Shown: positions 19,369 through 29,988, counted from the first letter of the stretch. The stretch: DNA of 64,000 nt from an uncultured bacterium (GCA_905215935.1 CAJMRY010000003.1:62001-126000); one strand, 5' to 3'. Made by a program: numbers and translations. Notes: generated by a model from the letters alone, not told the origin.

Positions 19369-19911
19369 TTACTGATTTTCTTTCCAATCATAATATTTAA
19401 TTAAATATTCCCAACAACCTTCCTTAGCAGTTATTCCATTACAATTATCTTTTATTCTTTCTATGATTTCATTTTTATCAACCCATTTAACCTCTGAAAC
19501 TTCTTCCTCCTGTAATTTTAATGTTGTTTCATCTATATCTTTATTTACAATGTAAAATTCATTAAAATGATTGTTTACAATATCTCCTTGTACATTTGTT
19601 GAGATAGAAGAGCCTACAAAAGTTATATCATTTTTATTTAAACTTATGCCTAATTCTTCTTCTGCTTCTCTAATAATTGATTGAAAACCAAATTCACCTG
19701 CAAGTACATGTCCTCCTGCTGTTATATCCCACATATTAGGCCACATTTTTTTGTTTGCACTTCTTTTTTGTAATAATACCTGTCCTTCTGAATTTATAAT
19801 AAACATTGCAACTGCTTTATGCCATAAACCTTTTGTATGGCAGTTATTTCTTGATTCTATTTTCCCTATATATTCTCCTCTTTCATTTAATACATCAAAA
19901 AATTCTTCCAT
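19369..19911 (-). CDS. Nudix hydrolase (YfcD/IDI-like)
   Basis: 180 aa. The Nudix box lies in residues 70-92 (GGHVLAGE, then REAEEELGI), matching GX5EX7REUXEEXGU. The N-terminal FFDVLNERGEYIGKIESR and HKAVAMFIINSEGQVLLQKRS are typical of the YfcD/isopentenyl-diphosphate-isomerase-like group. Substrate unknown. AAGGAGGAG precedes the ATG. It is probably a separate unit ending at the hairpin at 19188-19219. Confidence 0.88.
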   Translation of the reverse strand: MEEFFDVLNERGEYIGKIESRNNCHTKGLWHKAVAMFIINSEGQVLLQKRSANKKMWPNMWDITAGGHVLAGEFGFQSIIREAEEELGISLNKNDITFVGSSISTNVQGDIVNNHFNEFYIVNKDIDETTLKLQEEEVSEVKWVDKNEIIERIKDNCNGITAKEGCWEYLIKYYDWKENQ

Positions 19912-20025
19912 AATCTTATACTCCTCCTTTATGTATCAGATTCAATTTATTGTTATTATAACATAATATATGTAAATAGATAATACATTTATATTAAAAT
20001 TTACGTTTTATATCCTATTATGTTA

Positions 20026-20099
20026 CAATTCATAGTTTAATAAAAAATACACACTAGCATAACAATATCATTTAAACAAAAAATCTGTAGATTATAACA
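20026..20099. repeat. Internally deleted remnant of the dispersed repeat
   Basis: It carries the terminal blocks of the repeat family (ATTCATAG and CACTAGC on one side, CTGTAGATTATAAC on the other) but lacks the long arms and core, so it looks like a deletion derivative. It lies just beyond the MFS stop. Confidence 0.5.
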
Positions 20100-20102
20100 C
20101 TA

Positions 20103-21431
20103 TCATTTATTAACACATTCAAATTCTATATCTTCTTTTTTATATTCCTCTGGCTTTAATCCAAATCTCGTCTTCATATAATTTAAAACGATAATTATAC
20201 TTATTAATGCTAATATACCAACTACTAAAAAAGCATGTTTAACATTTAAAATGTTTAATAATAATCCACCTAAAATAGAAAAGAAACTTGCTACAATTCC
20301 ACCAATAAATTCATACGCAAAAGTTATTTTATTTCTCATATTTTCTGTAGTAAAATTCTTTAAGTATTTGGGTTCAAATATGTACCATAATGAAACATTT
20401 ATTTTTTGTATTGTACACATTATTAATATAATTGGTATTACCATTTGACCTTCAAATATACTAGAAACTATTCCTATAATTATACATGCACCAATATACA
20501 TTAAAGATATAAATGCTAAAGTTCTATTTTTAAACTTTTTCTCTATTGGTCTTTTTAGTGATAGAGCAATTCCAGCAATTAATGTAAGAACTGCAAAAAT
20601 CATTGAAAATTGCTGTTCTGGAATTCCTATATTTATTAACAAATCACTATTATAAGTATCAATAATTTCTATTACACTATATAATACCATCTGAAATAAT
20701 ATAAAAGCTTTCATTCTTTTTGATTTCAAAATAAATTCAAAACATACTTTTAAGTCCATTCCATAATCTTTTAAAGTATTTGCTAATCCTAAATCTCGTT
20801 TTGTATTTTTATCTACTTCATATACATCTTTAAATTTAAAAGATAATATTGTAGAAATTATAATAAATAAAAGACATATTAACATTGGTAAATAATTATT
20901 AATTACAAATAAATATCCAGCTACTAATGATGCTATTCCATCTAATATATAGTAAAAACTTCCACCTTTTGCATCTAATTTTGAATATAATCCTTCTCCA
21001 CCTCTAGTAGAAACAGAATCATATAATAAATTAGATTCTGCAATTGTTTTTATATTATAACCTAAAGCAAATACCAAATCTGCAATTATAACACTAATTG
21101 CCCCTGGAAAGCATATTAAAATCAACATATATATAATAAGCAATATGTTTCCTATTATTATACTTCTTCTTTTTCCTAAGAAGTCTGTAATTGTTACAGC
21201 TGGTATTTGCATTATAATTTTAAATAATAAATAAAAACCATTTATTATTAATACCTCTGATGCTGTTACTTTCTTAGTAATTGTATAAAATAAAAATTCT
21301 ATTGAATAAAAAAATAACAAATCCCATGAAAACATTTTATATATTGGATATAGTTTTGCATTGTTTCTCTTTATTTTACTTATTTCTTTTTTACTTTTAG
21401 TTGTTACTTGTTCTTGCTCTAAGCTTTTCAT
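20103..21431 (-). CDS. Major facilitator superfamily transporter
   Basis: 442 aa with about 12 membrane helices. The motif between helices 2 and 3 is DFLGKRRSIIIGN, the MFS signature (D-x-x-G-K/R-R). The cytoplasmic N-terminus is basic and the C-terminus acidic. Substrate unknown; drug or peptide efflux and nutrient import are both possible. It follows V-ATPase subunit D by 56 bases on the same strand and may be read from the same transcript. A remnant of the dispersed repeat (20026-20099) begins right after its stop codon. Confidence 0.85.
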   Translation of the reverse strand: MKSLEQEQVTTKSKKEISKIKRNNAKLYPIYKMFSWDLLFFYSIEFLFYTITKKVTASEVLIINGFYLLFKIIMQIPAVTITDFLGKRRSIIIGNILLIIYMLILICFPGAISVIIADLVFALGYNIKTIAESNLLYDSVSTRGGEGLYSKLDAKGGSFYYILDGIASLVAGYLFVINNYLPMLICLLFIIISTILSFKFKDVYEVDKNTKRDLGLANTLKDYGMDLKVCFEFILKSKRMKAFILFQMVLYSVIEIIDTYNSDLLINIGIPEQQFSMIFAVLTLIAGIALSLKRPIEKKFKNRTLAFISLMYIGACIIIGIVSSIFEGQMVIPIILIMCTIQKINVSLWYIFEPKYLKNFTTENMRNKITFAYEFIGGIVASFFSILGGLLLNILNVKHAFLVVGILALISIIIVLNYMKTRFGLKPEEYKKEDIEFECVNK

Positions 21432-21487
21432 ATTTCTTTCCCCTTATTATCTTTTACCTTGATTTAATTTAAAAATACTTATATTGT

Positions 21488-22102
21488 TTATTTCTCCTTT
21501 TTTATCACTTTTAATCTAGAAAACTCTTCCATTTCCATTTCGTCTAAAAATTCACTAATCTTATGTGCAATTTTTTCATCTCTTGGAATAATAACTTGTT
21601 CTAACGCATTAGCTCTTCTTTCAACTTTCTCAATACTTATTTGTAATCTAAATATTGTATTTTCTACTCTAGCTAATTGAACTAAATATTCCTTCACTTG
21701 TATGAATTTAGAAATAGCTTCATCTACTGTAGAAGTAGTATTATATAATCCATAATTCATTTCTGGCATTATTTTGCTCTTTAGTATAACTGATGGGATT
21801 TGAGTTCCCATAACTGTAAGATATTTTATATCAATAGAATCATCTTCTTTAATACCATTTGCAATACTAACCATTTCTTCTATACCAATATCTACATTTG
21901 CGTTTTTTAAAGATTCAAAAGCCTCTTGCAATAAACTCTCTCCATAATTTTTTAAATTTGCTTGTTCAGCCTTATATTTATCTATTTCTCGTTTAAGAAT
22001 TATCTTTTTTTGTTCTAACAATTTCTTGCCTTGTTTCGATTGTTTTATAAAAGCTTTTAATTTTATCAAATTATTCTTTGTCGGTAAATCACGCATCCCC
22101 AT
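21488..22102 (-). CDS. ntpD: V-type ATPase subunit D
   Basis: 204 aa, the usual length for the central-stalk D subunit. The conserved start (RDLPTKNNLIKLKAFIKQSKQGKKLLEQKK) is a long coiled coil, and the C-terminal helix carries RRANALEQVIIPRDEKIAHKI, the family signature. It rotates inside the A3B3 head. It is the last V-ATPase gene of the operon, separated from subunit B by a 262-base gap that contains one full copy of the dispersed repeat. No CGG codons. Confidence 0.95.
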   Translation of the reverse strand: MGMRDLPTKNNLIKLKAFIKQSKQGKKLLEQKKIILKREIDKYKAEQANLKNYGESLLQEAFESLKNANVDIGIEEMVSIANGIKEDDSIDIKYLTVMGTQIPSVILKSKIMPEMNYGLYNTTSTVDEAISKFIQVKEYLVQLARVENTIFRLQISIEKVERRANALEQVIIPRDEKIAHKISEFLDEMEMEEFSRLKVIKKEK

Positions 22103-22130
22103 TTTATTTTACCACCTTACTCTTTCACAA

Positions 22131-22366
22131 TTTTAACATTCACAGCTTATTAAAAAGCACATACTAGCCAAGCAAGAGTTTAATATATATTTTTAAAACC
22201 AATCGCCGATGGCACTAAAGTTTAACCTTCCTCTGCAATACACTGCGTAATATAAAACTAATTCCTACTCATCACCCGCCACGCTTCAAGATTGATTTTA
22301 AAAATATATATTAAACTCTTGCTTGGCGGTAGCTATTTTCTCAAAAAAAGACTATGAATTATAACT
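22131..22366. repeat. Dispersed structured repeat, copy A (full length)
   Basis: About 235 bases. Outer blocks ATTCACAG...CATACTAGCC and GGCGGTA...GAATTATAAC surround 38-bp inverted arms (22167-22204 and 22290-22327, one mismatch). Inside the arms is a GC-richer core with three blocks shared by copies A, B and C: AATCGCCGATGGYAC, CTGCGTRRTATAAAAC and CACGCTTCAAGATTG. It fills the space between V-ATPase B and D, so it would be transcribed as a long hairpin within the operon mRNA. Confidence 0.8.
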
Positions 22367-23700
22367 ACAATTTATTCAATTCTTCCTCCGGCAATATCTT
22401 TAATAACTCCAAAGCCAAATCTAAACTCGCATAAATTGTTCTCGTTTCATACAAATCTTGATTAATAAACTTTTCCTCAAAAGCCTTACCAAACTCTAAA
22501 TATTTTTTATCTACATAACTTAAATCTGATTCCCCCAGTACCTTAGCCAAAGCTCTAACTTCTTGTACTTTAGAATATGATGCAAATATTTGATCTGCAA
22601 TTTTTATATGATTATCTCTAGTAAATCCTGCACCCACACCATCTTTCATTAATCTAGATAATGAATCTAATATATTAATTGGAGGCGTAATACCTTTTTG
22701 ATATAATTCCCTGCTTAAAACAATTTGTCCTTCTGTAATATATCCTGTTATATCAGGAATAGGATGTGATATATCATCATTTGGCATTGTTAAAATAGGA
22801 ATTTGTGTAATTGAGCCTTTTCGGTCTTTAATTTGACCTGCTCTTTCATAAATAGAAGCTAAATCACTGTATAAATAACCTGGATATCCTTTTCTACTTG
22901 GTATCTCTCCTTTTAATGTAGAAATTTCTCTTAAAGATTCTGCATAAGCTGTCATGTCTGTAAGAACTACTAAAACTTCCATTCCTAAATCAAAAGCTAA
23001 ATACTCTGCACAAGTTAAAGCAATTTTTGGAGTTAGGATTCTTTCTATTGCAGAATCACTAGATAAATTTTGGAACATAACAACTTTTGACAATACTCCA
23101 TTTTCCTCAAAGCTTTTTTTAAAGAATTCTGCTGTTTCATATTCTGCTCCCATAAGTCCAAAAACCACTGCAAAATCACCGTTATCATTGATATTTGCTT
23201 GTCTTATAATTTTTTCAGTTAGTTCATTATGATTCATTCCACTTCCAGAAAAGATTGGCAATTTTTGTCCCCTAATTAATGTCATTAATACATCAATTGA
23301 TGAGATTCCTGTTTGTATATAATTTTTTGGATACTCTCTTGCTATTGGGTTAATTGGTTTTGCATTTATATCTCTTCTTACTTCTGGCTTAATTTCTCCG
23401 GAGTCCATCAATTGGTCTACCTGTACCATTAAAAACTCTACCAAGCATTTGTTTAGATAAATCTATCATTAGTGGTGTTCCCATAAATTCTGTCTTTATG
23501 TCTTTAGAATTCATTCCTGTTGTACCTTGATATACTTGTATTGTTGTAATGTCTTTATCTAATTTAATAACATCTCCTATTCTTTTTTCTCCATTTTTTA
23601 GTTCTATAACTACTTGTTCTTCAAAAACAATACTCTTGGGTGTTTTTATAAAAACTAGTGGACCATTTATTTCTTCTAGTCCTATATATTTTACTTTCAT
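22365..23700 (-). CDS. ntpB: V-type ATPase subunit B, +1 shift at CGG 23398-23400
   Basis: Corrected length 444 aa. The start is ATG 23700 (GAGGTGA 4-5 bases upstream; [16 protein letters not shown] is the family N-terminus). The beta barrel leads to [10 protein letters not shown]: codons GGA CTC CGG AGA, where C|GGA gives [13 protein letters not shown] and the zero frame stops three codons later. The degenerate P-loop region ([16 protein letters not shown]), [12 protein letters not shown] and the C-terminal FTRDNH are all present. It is the non-catalytic B subunit of the ATPase head. The shift lies at residue 101, so an unshifted product would be only the barrel. Confidence 0.95.
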
Positions 23701-23723
23701 TTGTTCACCTCTTTCATACAAAA

Positions 23724-25502
23724 CTATATATGTTCCACATACTCTTCTTCAAGTTTTTTAAAACTACTTTTTATTCTAGTATTAATACGATCGAATTTTT
23801 CCAATTCTTCATTTCTTATTTCAAATTTCAACCTTGTATATTCATCAAAAAATCCTAAAGTTTTAATTTCCGAAAGAGGAATTCCTTTTTCAATTAATTT
23901 TAAAGATTTCTCATATAATAATATAACTGTTTGCATCATTTTATATTGTTTTTGTATTGGTACTGCTGTATCTATTAAATTTAATGCACTTTGCTGCAAG
24001 AATCCTATACGAATTATTCGGGCAATTTCTATAATTAGTTTTTTACTTTCAGATAATACATCTTGTCCTACTACTCTAGCAATTTCCAACAGTTCATTTT
24101 CTTCTTCTAATATCTTTACAATTTTCTGTCTAATTTCTATAAACTCTGAATCTACGTTTTCTTCATACCAGTTTTGCAGAGTAAGAATATATTCACTATA
24201 ACTTACATTCCAATCTACTGCTGGATAATGTCTTGAGTAAGCAAGTTCTCTATTTAATCCCCAAAAAGTATGCACAAATCTTTTTGTATTTTGTGTAACT
24301 GGCTCTGAGAAATCGGAACCTTGTGGTGAAACAGCTCCAATAATTGTAACAGAACCTATCATACCATTATAACCATTAACCAGCCCTGCTCTTCCATAAA
24401 ATTCAGATAATCTTGATGGCAAATAAGAAGGAAAGCCTTCTTCTGCTGGCATTTCTTCTAGTCTTCCAGAAATCTCTCTTAATGCTTCTGCCCATCTTGA
24501 AGTAGAATCTGCCATTACTGCTACATGATATCCCATGTCTCTATAATATTCTGCAATTGTAATCCCTGTATATATTGATGCTTCTCTTGCTGCCACTGGC
24601 ATATTAGATGTATTAGCAATTAAAACTGTTCTTTCAATCATAGGTCTTCCTGTTCTAGGATCATTTAGTTTTGGAAATTCTTCTAATACATCTGTCATCT
24701 CGTTTCCGCGTTCACCACACCCAATATACACAATGATATCTGCATTACTCCATTTAGCAAATTGGTGCTGAAGCATTGTTTTTCCAGTTCCAAACCCTCC
24801 TGGAATCATTCCGCATACCGCCTTTTGCAATTGGAAACATAGTATCTATTACTCTTTGCCCTGTTAATAATGGTTCTTTTGTAATTAATCTTTCCTTATA
24901 TCCTCTTGGCACTCGTACTGGACATTTTTGAATCATGGTAATTTCAAAAATGTCACCTTCTTTTGTTTTAACTTTTGCAAGTACATCTGTTACTTTATAA
25001 TTTCCTTCTTTCGCAATCCAAATTAGTTCACCTTGCAAACCAGAACTATTCATAATTTTATTTACAATAAGTCTAGTTTCTTGTACTTCTCCTATAATAG
25101 TATTTTCTACAATATTTTCTCCTACACCTACTATTGGAACAAAATGCCATAACTCTTCTAGATTAATTGCATTTACTCCGTTTAATTCCTCTTTTTATGA
25201 AATCTCCTTCTTTATCTCTTAACGCTCCGAAGAGGTCTTTGTATACCGTCAAAAATATTTCCTATAATTCCTGGTCCTAATAAGACAGATAAGGGCTCTT
25301 CTTTGCTTATAACTTCTTCTCCTACGCTAAGTCCAGATGTACTTTCATATACTTGTATAGTAGCAATATCTTTTTTTATTTTTATTACATCACCTAATAT
25401 CTCTTCTGTGCCAATATATACTATATCATGCATAGCAAAATCCCCATCACCTTTTGCAAGTATAACTGGTCCATTAATAGAAATAATCTCTTTCTTTTGC
25501 AC
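23724..25502 (-). CDS. ntpA: V-type ATPase catalytic subunit A, three +1 shifts (CGG 25227-25229, 25178-25180, 24811-24813)
   Basis: Corrected length 591 aa. Best start GTG 25502 (GAGGTG 9 bases upstream). The beta barrel reaches FDGIQRPL, then CTT CGG AGC; C|GGA gives GALRDKEGDFIKRGI. Sixteen codons on, AAA CGG AGT again needs C|GGA (GVNAINLEELW). In the bulge/nucleotide domain, ATG CGG AAT needs C|GGA to give MGMIPGGFGTGKTMLQHQ, the Walker A loop. ERGNEM, the SRWAEALREI block and the C-terminal helical domain follow. All three shifts must succeed for an active subunit. GGC GGT and GAC GGT, out-of-frame CGG within 10-20 bases of the shift sites, do not shift. Confidence 0.95.
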
Positions 25503-25537
25503 GTTTTTATTCACCTCAATTTTCTTCGTCTACCTTT

Positions 25538-25672
25538 ACGATTCACAGCATATCTAAAGGTTCTCACTAACCTAGCTAATAGTTATATATATTTTTTAAA
25601 ATATATATAACTATTAGCTAGGCGGTAACATTATCACTTAACTACAACGACTGTAAATTATAACTATTTACC
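25538..25672. repeat. Dispersed repeat, copy D (core deleted)
   Basis: The outer blocks are conserved (ATTCACAGC, CTAGC, GGCGGTAACATTATCAC, CTGTAAATTATAAC), but the two arms (25571-25597 and 25598-25622) abut to form one perfect palindrome without the core. It lies between V-ATPase subunits E and A. Confidence 0.75.
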
Positions 25673-26218
25673 TTTTCTTCAATTGCATTTTTTAATGTAT
25701 TATCAATTAATACATTTTTATTTTCTAATATAAGTCCACCTATAAACTTATCATCTATTATTTTACACTTGAGACCATACTTAGTTTGAATACTTATACT
25801 ATATCTATCATAATCTTTTTTTATAACTCCAATAACTGTATTATTATCTATATTAACCATTTCTAAAGTCTCATTTAAAGTAGTAAAAAAGAACTCTTCA
25901 TATAATTTTGTATCTAGCATATTACTAATATAACTTTTAATTTCTTTTATTAAATCCTGACTTTGTTTTTTTACTGTATCTATTATTTTCTTTTTTTGTT
26001 CTAATTCATAAGAATAAATTTGTTTATAAAATTCCTTTTCAAGTTTTTCGCACTTTTTATGATAAGCGGACTCTTGTTTTCCGGGTATATTCTTCTATTT
26101 CTTGTATAATTTGTTTCTCTATTTCCTCTTTTATCTTTACTTCAAGTTCTTGTTTTTCCGTATTTACTAGCCTTTCACAACTTAAGAATAATTCTTGTTT
26201 TTTAGCTTGTATATCCAT
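25642..26218 (-). CDS. ntpE: V-type ATPase subunit E, +1 shift at CGG 26081-26083
   Basis: Corrected length 191 aa. The start is ATG 26218 (AGGTGA upstream). A long N-terminal helix (MDIQAKKQELFLSCERLVNT onward) meets TAT ACC CGG AAA. C|GGA gives TGKQESAYHKKCEKLEKEFY and on to the C-terminal alpha/beta domain ending LQSL, while the zero frame ends in 8 codons. Together with the H-type subunit it forms the peripheral stalk. Its 3' end lies within the right border of repeat copy D. The C-terminal motif GGLILENKNVLIDNTL is the E-family signature and lies after the shift. Confidence 0.92.
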
Positions 26219-26230
26219 TTTATCACCTAT

Positions 26231-26464
26231 CTAAATAACCACAATAAGTGGTGTTTTTCTTTTTTCTTTTATTTCATCTAGTTTTTGTTTTGACTGTGTA
26301 TATACTCGTTTTGATACAACTAAAATTCCTGCATCTTCTTTTTTTAAAATTTCATCAATATAATCATCTATTTTCTCTTTTTCATTTAAGACTATTGAAG
26401 ATATTCCTGCAAGTTTTAAACCAACTGCAGAATCAATTTCATCTAAAATAGAATATATTTTCAT
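26231..26464 (-). CDS. ntpF: V-type ATPase subunit F (short)
   Basis: 77 aa, shorter than the usual 95-105. It keeps the Rossmann-like start (MKIYSILDEIDSAVGLKLAG), the SIVLNEKEKIDDYIDEI helix and the terminal PLIVVI strand, but lacks the usual C-terminal helix that inserts into the rotor/stator interface. Position in the operon between K and E is as expected. AAGGAAAT precedes the ATG. No frameshift is apparent that would restore a longer C-terminus, so it is a naturally short form or has lost its tail. NtpG/AtpF naming differs between systems. Confidence 0.85.
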   Translation of the reverse strand: MKIYSILDEIDSAVGLKLAGISSIVLNEKEKIDDYIDEILKKEDAGILVVSKRVYTQSKQKLDEIKEKRKTPLIVVI

Positions 26465-26500
26465 AATACTTTGGATTTCCTTCCTTTAATGTGAATTTGA

Positions 26501-26845
26501 TTACACTTTACTTAATATCATAATAGCAACAATCAAACCATAAATAGCAATACCTTCTGCAAGCCCCGCAAAAATAACAGTTTTTCCAAGCAATCCTGGA
26601 TTTTCACTAATAGCACCCACTGCACTAGAAGCAACAACAGCAACCGCAATTCCTGATCCAATAGCTGCAAGTCCCACAGCTAAAGCTGCAGCAATTAAAC
26701 TAGTTCCTTTATCTTGACTTTCATTTTGCTCTGTTACTACTTCATTTGTTCCTACATTTGTAGCATAAGAACAATTAATCATTTCTCCCAAAATCATTAC
26801 TCCTAATATTATAAAACATACAATTCCTAAAATTCTCTTTAACAT
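26501..26845 (-). CDS. ntpK: V-type ATPase subunit K (proteolipid ring)
   Basis: 114 aa. An N-terminal signal-like helix (residues 1-24, IVCFIILGVMILGEMINCSYA) and short polar loop (NESQDK) precede a single helical hairpin: GLAAIGSGIAVAVVASSAVG and FAGLAEGIAIYGLIVAIMIL. The Glu in AGLAEGIAIYG is the ion-binding carboxylate. Known Na+-type NtpK proteins in enterococci have two hairpins, so the single-hairpin form here resembles archaeal/clostridial short c subunits and implies more ion sites per turn (inference). Ion specificity cannot be fixed by eye. Out-of-frame CGG at 26566 and 26644 do not shift. Confidence 0.92.
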   Translation of the reverse strand: MLKRILGIVCFIILGVMILGEMINCSYATNVGTNEVVTEQNESQDKGTSLIAAALAVGLAAIGSGIAVAVVASSAVGAISENPGLLGKTVIFAGLAEGIAIYGLIVAIMILSKV

Positions 26846-26887
26846 ACTTCTTTCGTTCCTTTCTTACTTTTAATTTAAATTTATAAT

Positions 26888-27026
26888 CATTCACACTTTA
26901 TATTTTTTCATATGGCCAGTTTCACCAGTATATGAATCTCACATAAACTAATTCACCTTCAAAAGCATAAATCTTTAATATATTTTAGTTCTATAAAATG
27001 CTATACTAAAAAGTACTAATCATAGA
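26888..27026. repeat. Divergent copy of the dispersed repeat between subunits K and I
   Basis: It begins ATTCACA and ends GACTGTAATTAG like the repeat family, but the arms and core are poorly conserved. It fills most of the 187-base K-I gap. Weak assignment. Confidence 0.35.
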
Positions 27027-27032
27027 CTGTAA

Positions 27033-28930
27033 TTAGTTCTTAGCCTGCACACTAATATTCTCATACTCTCTTCCATTTCCCTCGTAAAATCTACTAAATA
27101 ATTCATAATATTCTAATCTTAATACTTGAATTGCAACAATTAACCCTTCTAAAACAATTACTATTCCATTTCCAATAACTGCAATTAATAAGTTCCCAGC
27201 ACCTTCCACCATATTTGCAAGCAAATACACTGCCATACAAAGTCCAACATGATTAATTGCAAAAGCTGCAAGTCTCAAGAAAGAAATAGTATTACTTGCA
27301 AGAGATAAAAGCATCTCAATAATATCAAAAATACGTTCCACAAAAGGTACTTTAATTTTCTCTTTATTCTTTTGTATTCTACCACTTAAGCTATCACCAA
27401 ATAAAATAAGCATTATCAAAACTAAAGCAATTACTATAATAGTAGATATATTAAATATCATCTTTCCAGTTACAAAATAATATGCAATAGCAAACAATAC
27501 AAATCCATATAGTAAAAAACCGAGCCAGTCCATTTTTGTCGAAAAATATCTTTTTAATTTCTTTATTTCTTATTCCATTTACAATATTTAATATCATAGC
27601 AATTAAAATAAAAATACTTCCAACAACAATTCCAGAAATTAACATAGTATTAATACTTTCCATAGGACTAATCAATTTGTGGTTTAAAATATCTTCTTTT
27701 CCAAATATACTTCCATATAAAAATCCAAAAACAATTGAGGAGATTCCACCTGCTACCATTACTGGTCCAAGTGCTGCCTTTTTTTTCATTAGTACAATAC
27801 CAATTAATAATAAAATAGTTCCATGCCCAATATCTCCAAACATAAATCCAAACATAATAAAAGAAGTAATTGCAACAAATAAAGTTGGATCTAATTCTTT
27901 TACATTTGGAATTCCATACATTTTTGTAAGCATTTCAAACGGTTTTATAAATTTATTATTTTTAAGTTTTGTTGGTTCTTTAATTTCTTCTTTTTTTCCA
28001 TCACGAATACTGTAATCAAAATATTCATACTGTTTTAACATATTAACAATGCAATCTAAATTTGTTTCTGGAACCCAAATAACCATATAAAAAGTTTGCT
28101 TTTTATCATGCATGATATATTTTTTTATTTTATTAACCAGTTCATATTCTTTTAACTGTTCATAATATGAAATTAATTTATTTTTATTTTCATTTTGAAA
28201 AAATTTCAGATTTTTTTCTAATTCTCCTTGTATAATTTCATTTTCATTATATTCTAATTTTAAATTTGAAATCAGCTCACTTAATTTACCATCAAAATCA
28301 TTTGGCATCAGGATTCTTTCAAATTCTTGCATATTAAAAAATGCATCTACATCATTTGCATATTCCTCTGTTGTAATATAAACAATCCATGTATTTTTCT
28401 CTTCTTTCTTTAACTTGTAATAGATTGCTTTCATTTCTCCTTGTAACTCTTTTTCTATCTCTACAATATTTTCATTTGGAACATTTCCATATCGAAATTT
28501 CATGTATTTCATTCCAATTAACTCTTGTATATTAAAATTAAATCCAGAAAGTTCTTTTATAGGTAATACTTTTCCCATAATATCTTTATTTCTATCTTCT
28601 AGATTATTTATTTTTTCTTCAAATTCATTGTATTTATTTTCTATAATATTAATTTCTTCTTTTATTTCATCTATTGTATTTTCAATTTTTATTTTTGCTT
28701 CACTTTCTTGTAATTCCAAACCAAATTTATTTAATATCTTTTCTACTTTTTTTAAATATTCCTTAATAGTATAATCGTAAGTACAATATTCAAACTTCCA
28801 GCCTTTACCATATATTTTTTTAGCATCCTCTATTCCGAATATCTTTACCTAACAATTCCTGTGCTAAAAATCTATCTAGTTTATCTTCTTTTCCGGTTAT
28901 ACTAAGAAGTTTCATCCTTTCAATTGACAT
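27033..28930 (-). CDS. ntpI: V-type ATPase subunit I, two +1 shifts (CGG 28835-28837 and 27520-27522)
   Basis: Corrected length 631 aa, normal for the membrane stator subunit. The start is ATG 28930 (MSIERMKLLSITGKEDKLD). GAT ATT CGG AAT at codon 32 needs C|GGA (GIEDAKKIYGKGWKFEYC); the zero frame ends five codons later. The cytoplasmic half contains coiled coils. The membrane half starts at FGDIGHGTILLLIG and meets CTG GCT CGG TTT, where C|GGT gives NGLAGFLLYGFVLFAIAYYF. The essential region with SFLRLAAFAINHVGLCMAVY (the critical Arg) lies after the second shift. An ACC GGA out-of-frame CGG at 28893 has no effect. Confidence 0.93.
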
Positions 28931-28953
28931 TTTTATCTCCTTTTTTCTTATTG

Positions 28954-29988
28954 TTATTTTGTTACTAATTTCTTTTGTATTTCTTCTTTATTAAGGTTAT
29001 ATCGTATTCCTTCAATAATATGCACAATATCTGCATTTTCCATTTCAATTAAATTAATATAAGCACATATATTGCTAATATCAAACATCTGACTTTTGAA
29101 TATTTTATAATACTCTTTGTATAAATATCTATTAATATTTTGTTCAAAACTAAGACTTGTTTCATATTTTTTTATATATGCTTTCTTCTTAAAAGTTTCT
29201 AAAATTTCTGTATCATTTTCTAAACTTAAGAATTGTTTTATTTCTAGCTTGCTATTACTCTTTTCCTGTTTTATAAAAATATCTTTTATTTTATCTTCCG
29301 AAAAATTATAATATTTCTTCATTCGATATAGCCATAATAAATTCATAAAATCAATTTTATTAATTATCATCTTTTCTAATCTTTCATTTTTATCTTTTGT
29401 GATAGCAATTAATTTATTTAAATAAATTTTGTCCATATCATTTTCTATTTCAAAAATATTTGTTTCTTTTATTTGATCTTCTTTATTGCTGAAGTTTTCA
29501 AACACTTTTTTATAATTAGTCTTATTTATAAAGTGCAAAAATCCAGCTATATCTTCTACATTTTGAATACCATCTATATCTTTAAAAATTGACTCTGTCC
29601 ATATTTTTATACTTTCTGGATTATAATGAACTACTGTTTTTGAATATAATTTTCGAAATACACTTTTAATACATCGTATTTTATATTTTTCAATAAACCA
29701 ATTAAAAGTCTCTTTATCATTTTTATCTAATAATCTCTTTATTTTTATAATATCTGCAATTAGAATCTTATCTAGTGCTGTTTCAATTTGTATTCTTCTA
29801 GCCGACTCATCTAATTCATTTAATTCTAAAATTTTTGTTTTTAAAATTATAATTGCACTTTTTAAATTATTTTGATGCAGGAGTTCTTGTAAATCATTGT
29901 ATTTAAGCCTTTTTGCATACATTCCACTTAATTTTGCTTTAGAATTTCCATATTTCATTATATCTAATAAATACAAATGCGTAATCAC
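28954..29988 (-). CDS. ntpC: V-type ATPase subunit C/d
   Basis: Up to 344 aa. All-helical subunit that couples the rotor ring to the central stalk. The conserved opening MKYGNSKAKLSGMYAKRL and repeated helical segments (LLWLYRMKKYYNFSEDKIKD, a V-ATPase C signature) identify it. The start is uncertain: GTG 29988 overlaps the stop of the upstream gene (GTGA), TTG 29976 has AAGGTG at good spacing, and ATG 29958 is the first methionine. Operonic with H upstream and I downstream. Codon use is normal and no CGG is in frame (TTT TCG GAA at 29298 is out of frame). Confidence 0.9.
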   Translation of the reverse strand: MITHLYLLDIMKYGNSKAKLSGMYAKRLKYNDLQELLHQNNLKSAIIILKTKILELNELDESARRIQIETALDKILIADIIKIKRLLDKNDKETFNWFIEKYKIRCIKSVFRKLYSKTVVHYNPESIKIWTESIFKDIDGIQNVEDIAGFLHFINKTNYKKVFENFSNKEDQIKETNIFEIENDMDKIYLNKLIAITKDKNERLEKMIINKIDFMNLLWLYRMKKYYNFSEDKIKDIFIKQEKSNSKLEIKQFLSLENDTEILETFKKKAYIKKYETSLSFEQNINRYLYKEYYKIFKSQMFDISNICAYINLIEMENADIVHIIEGIRYNLNKEEIQKKLVTK

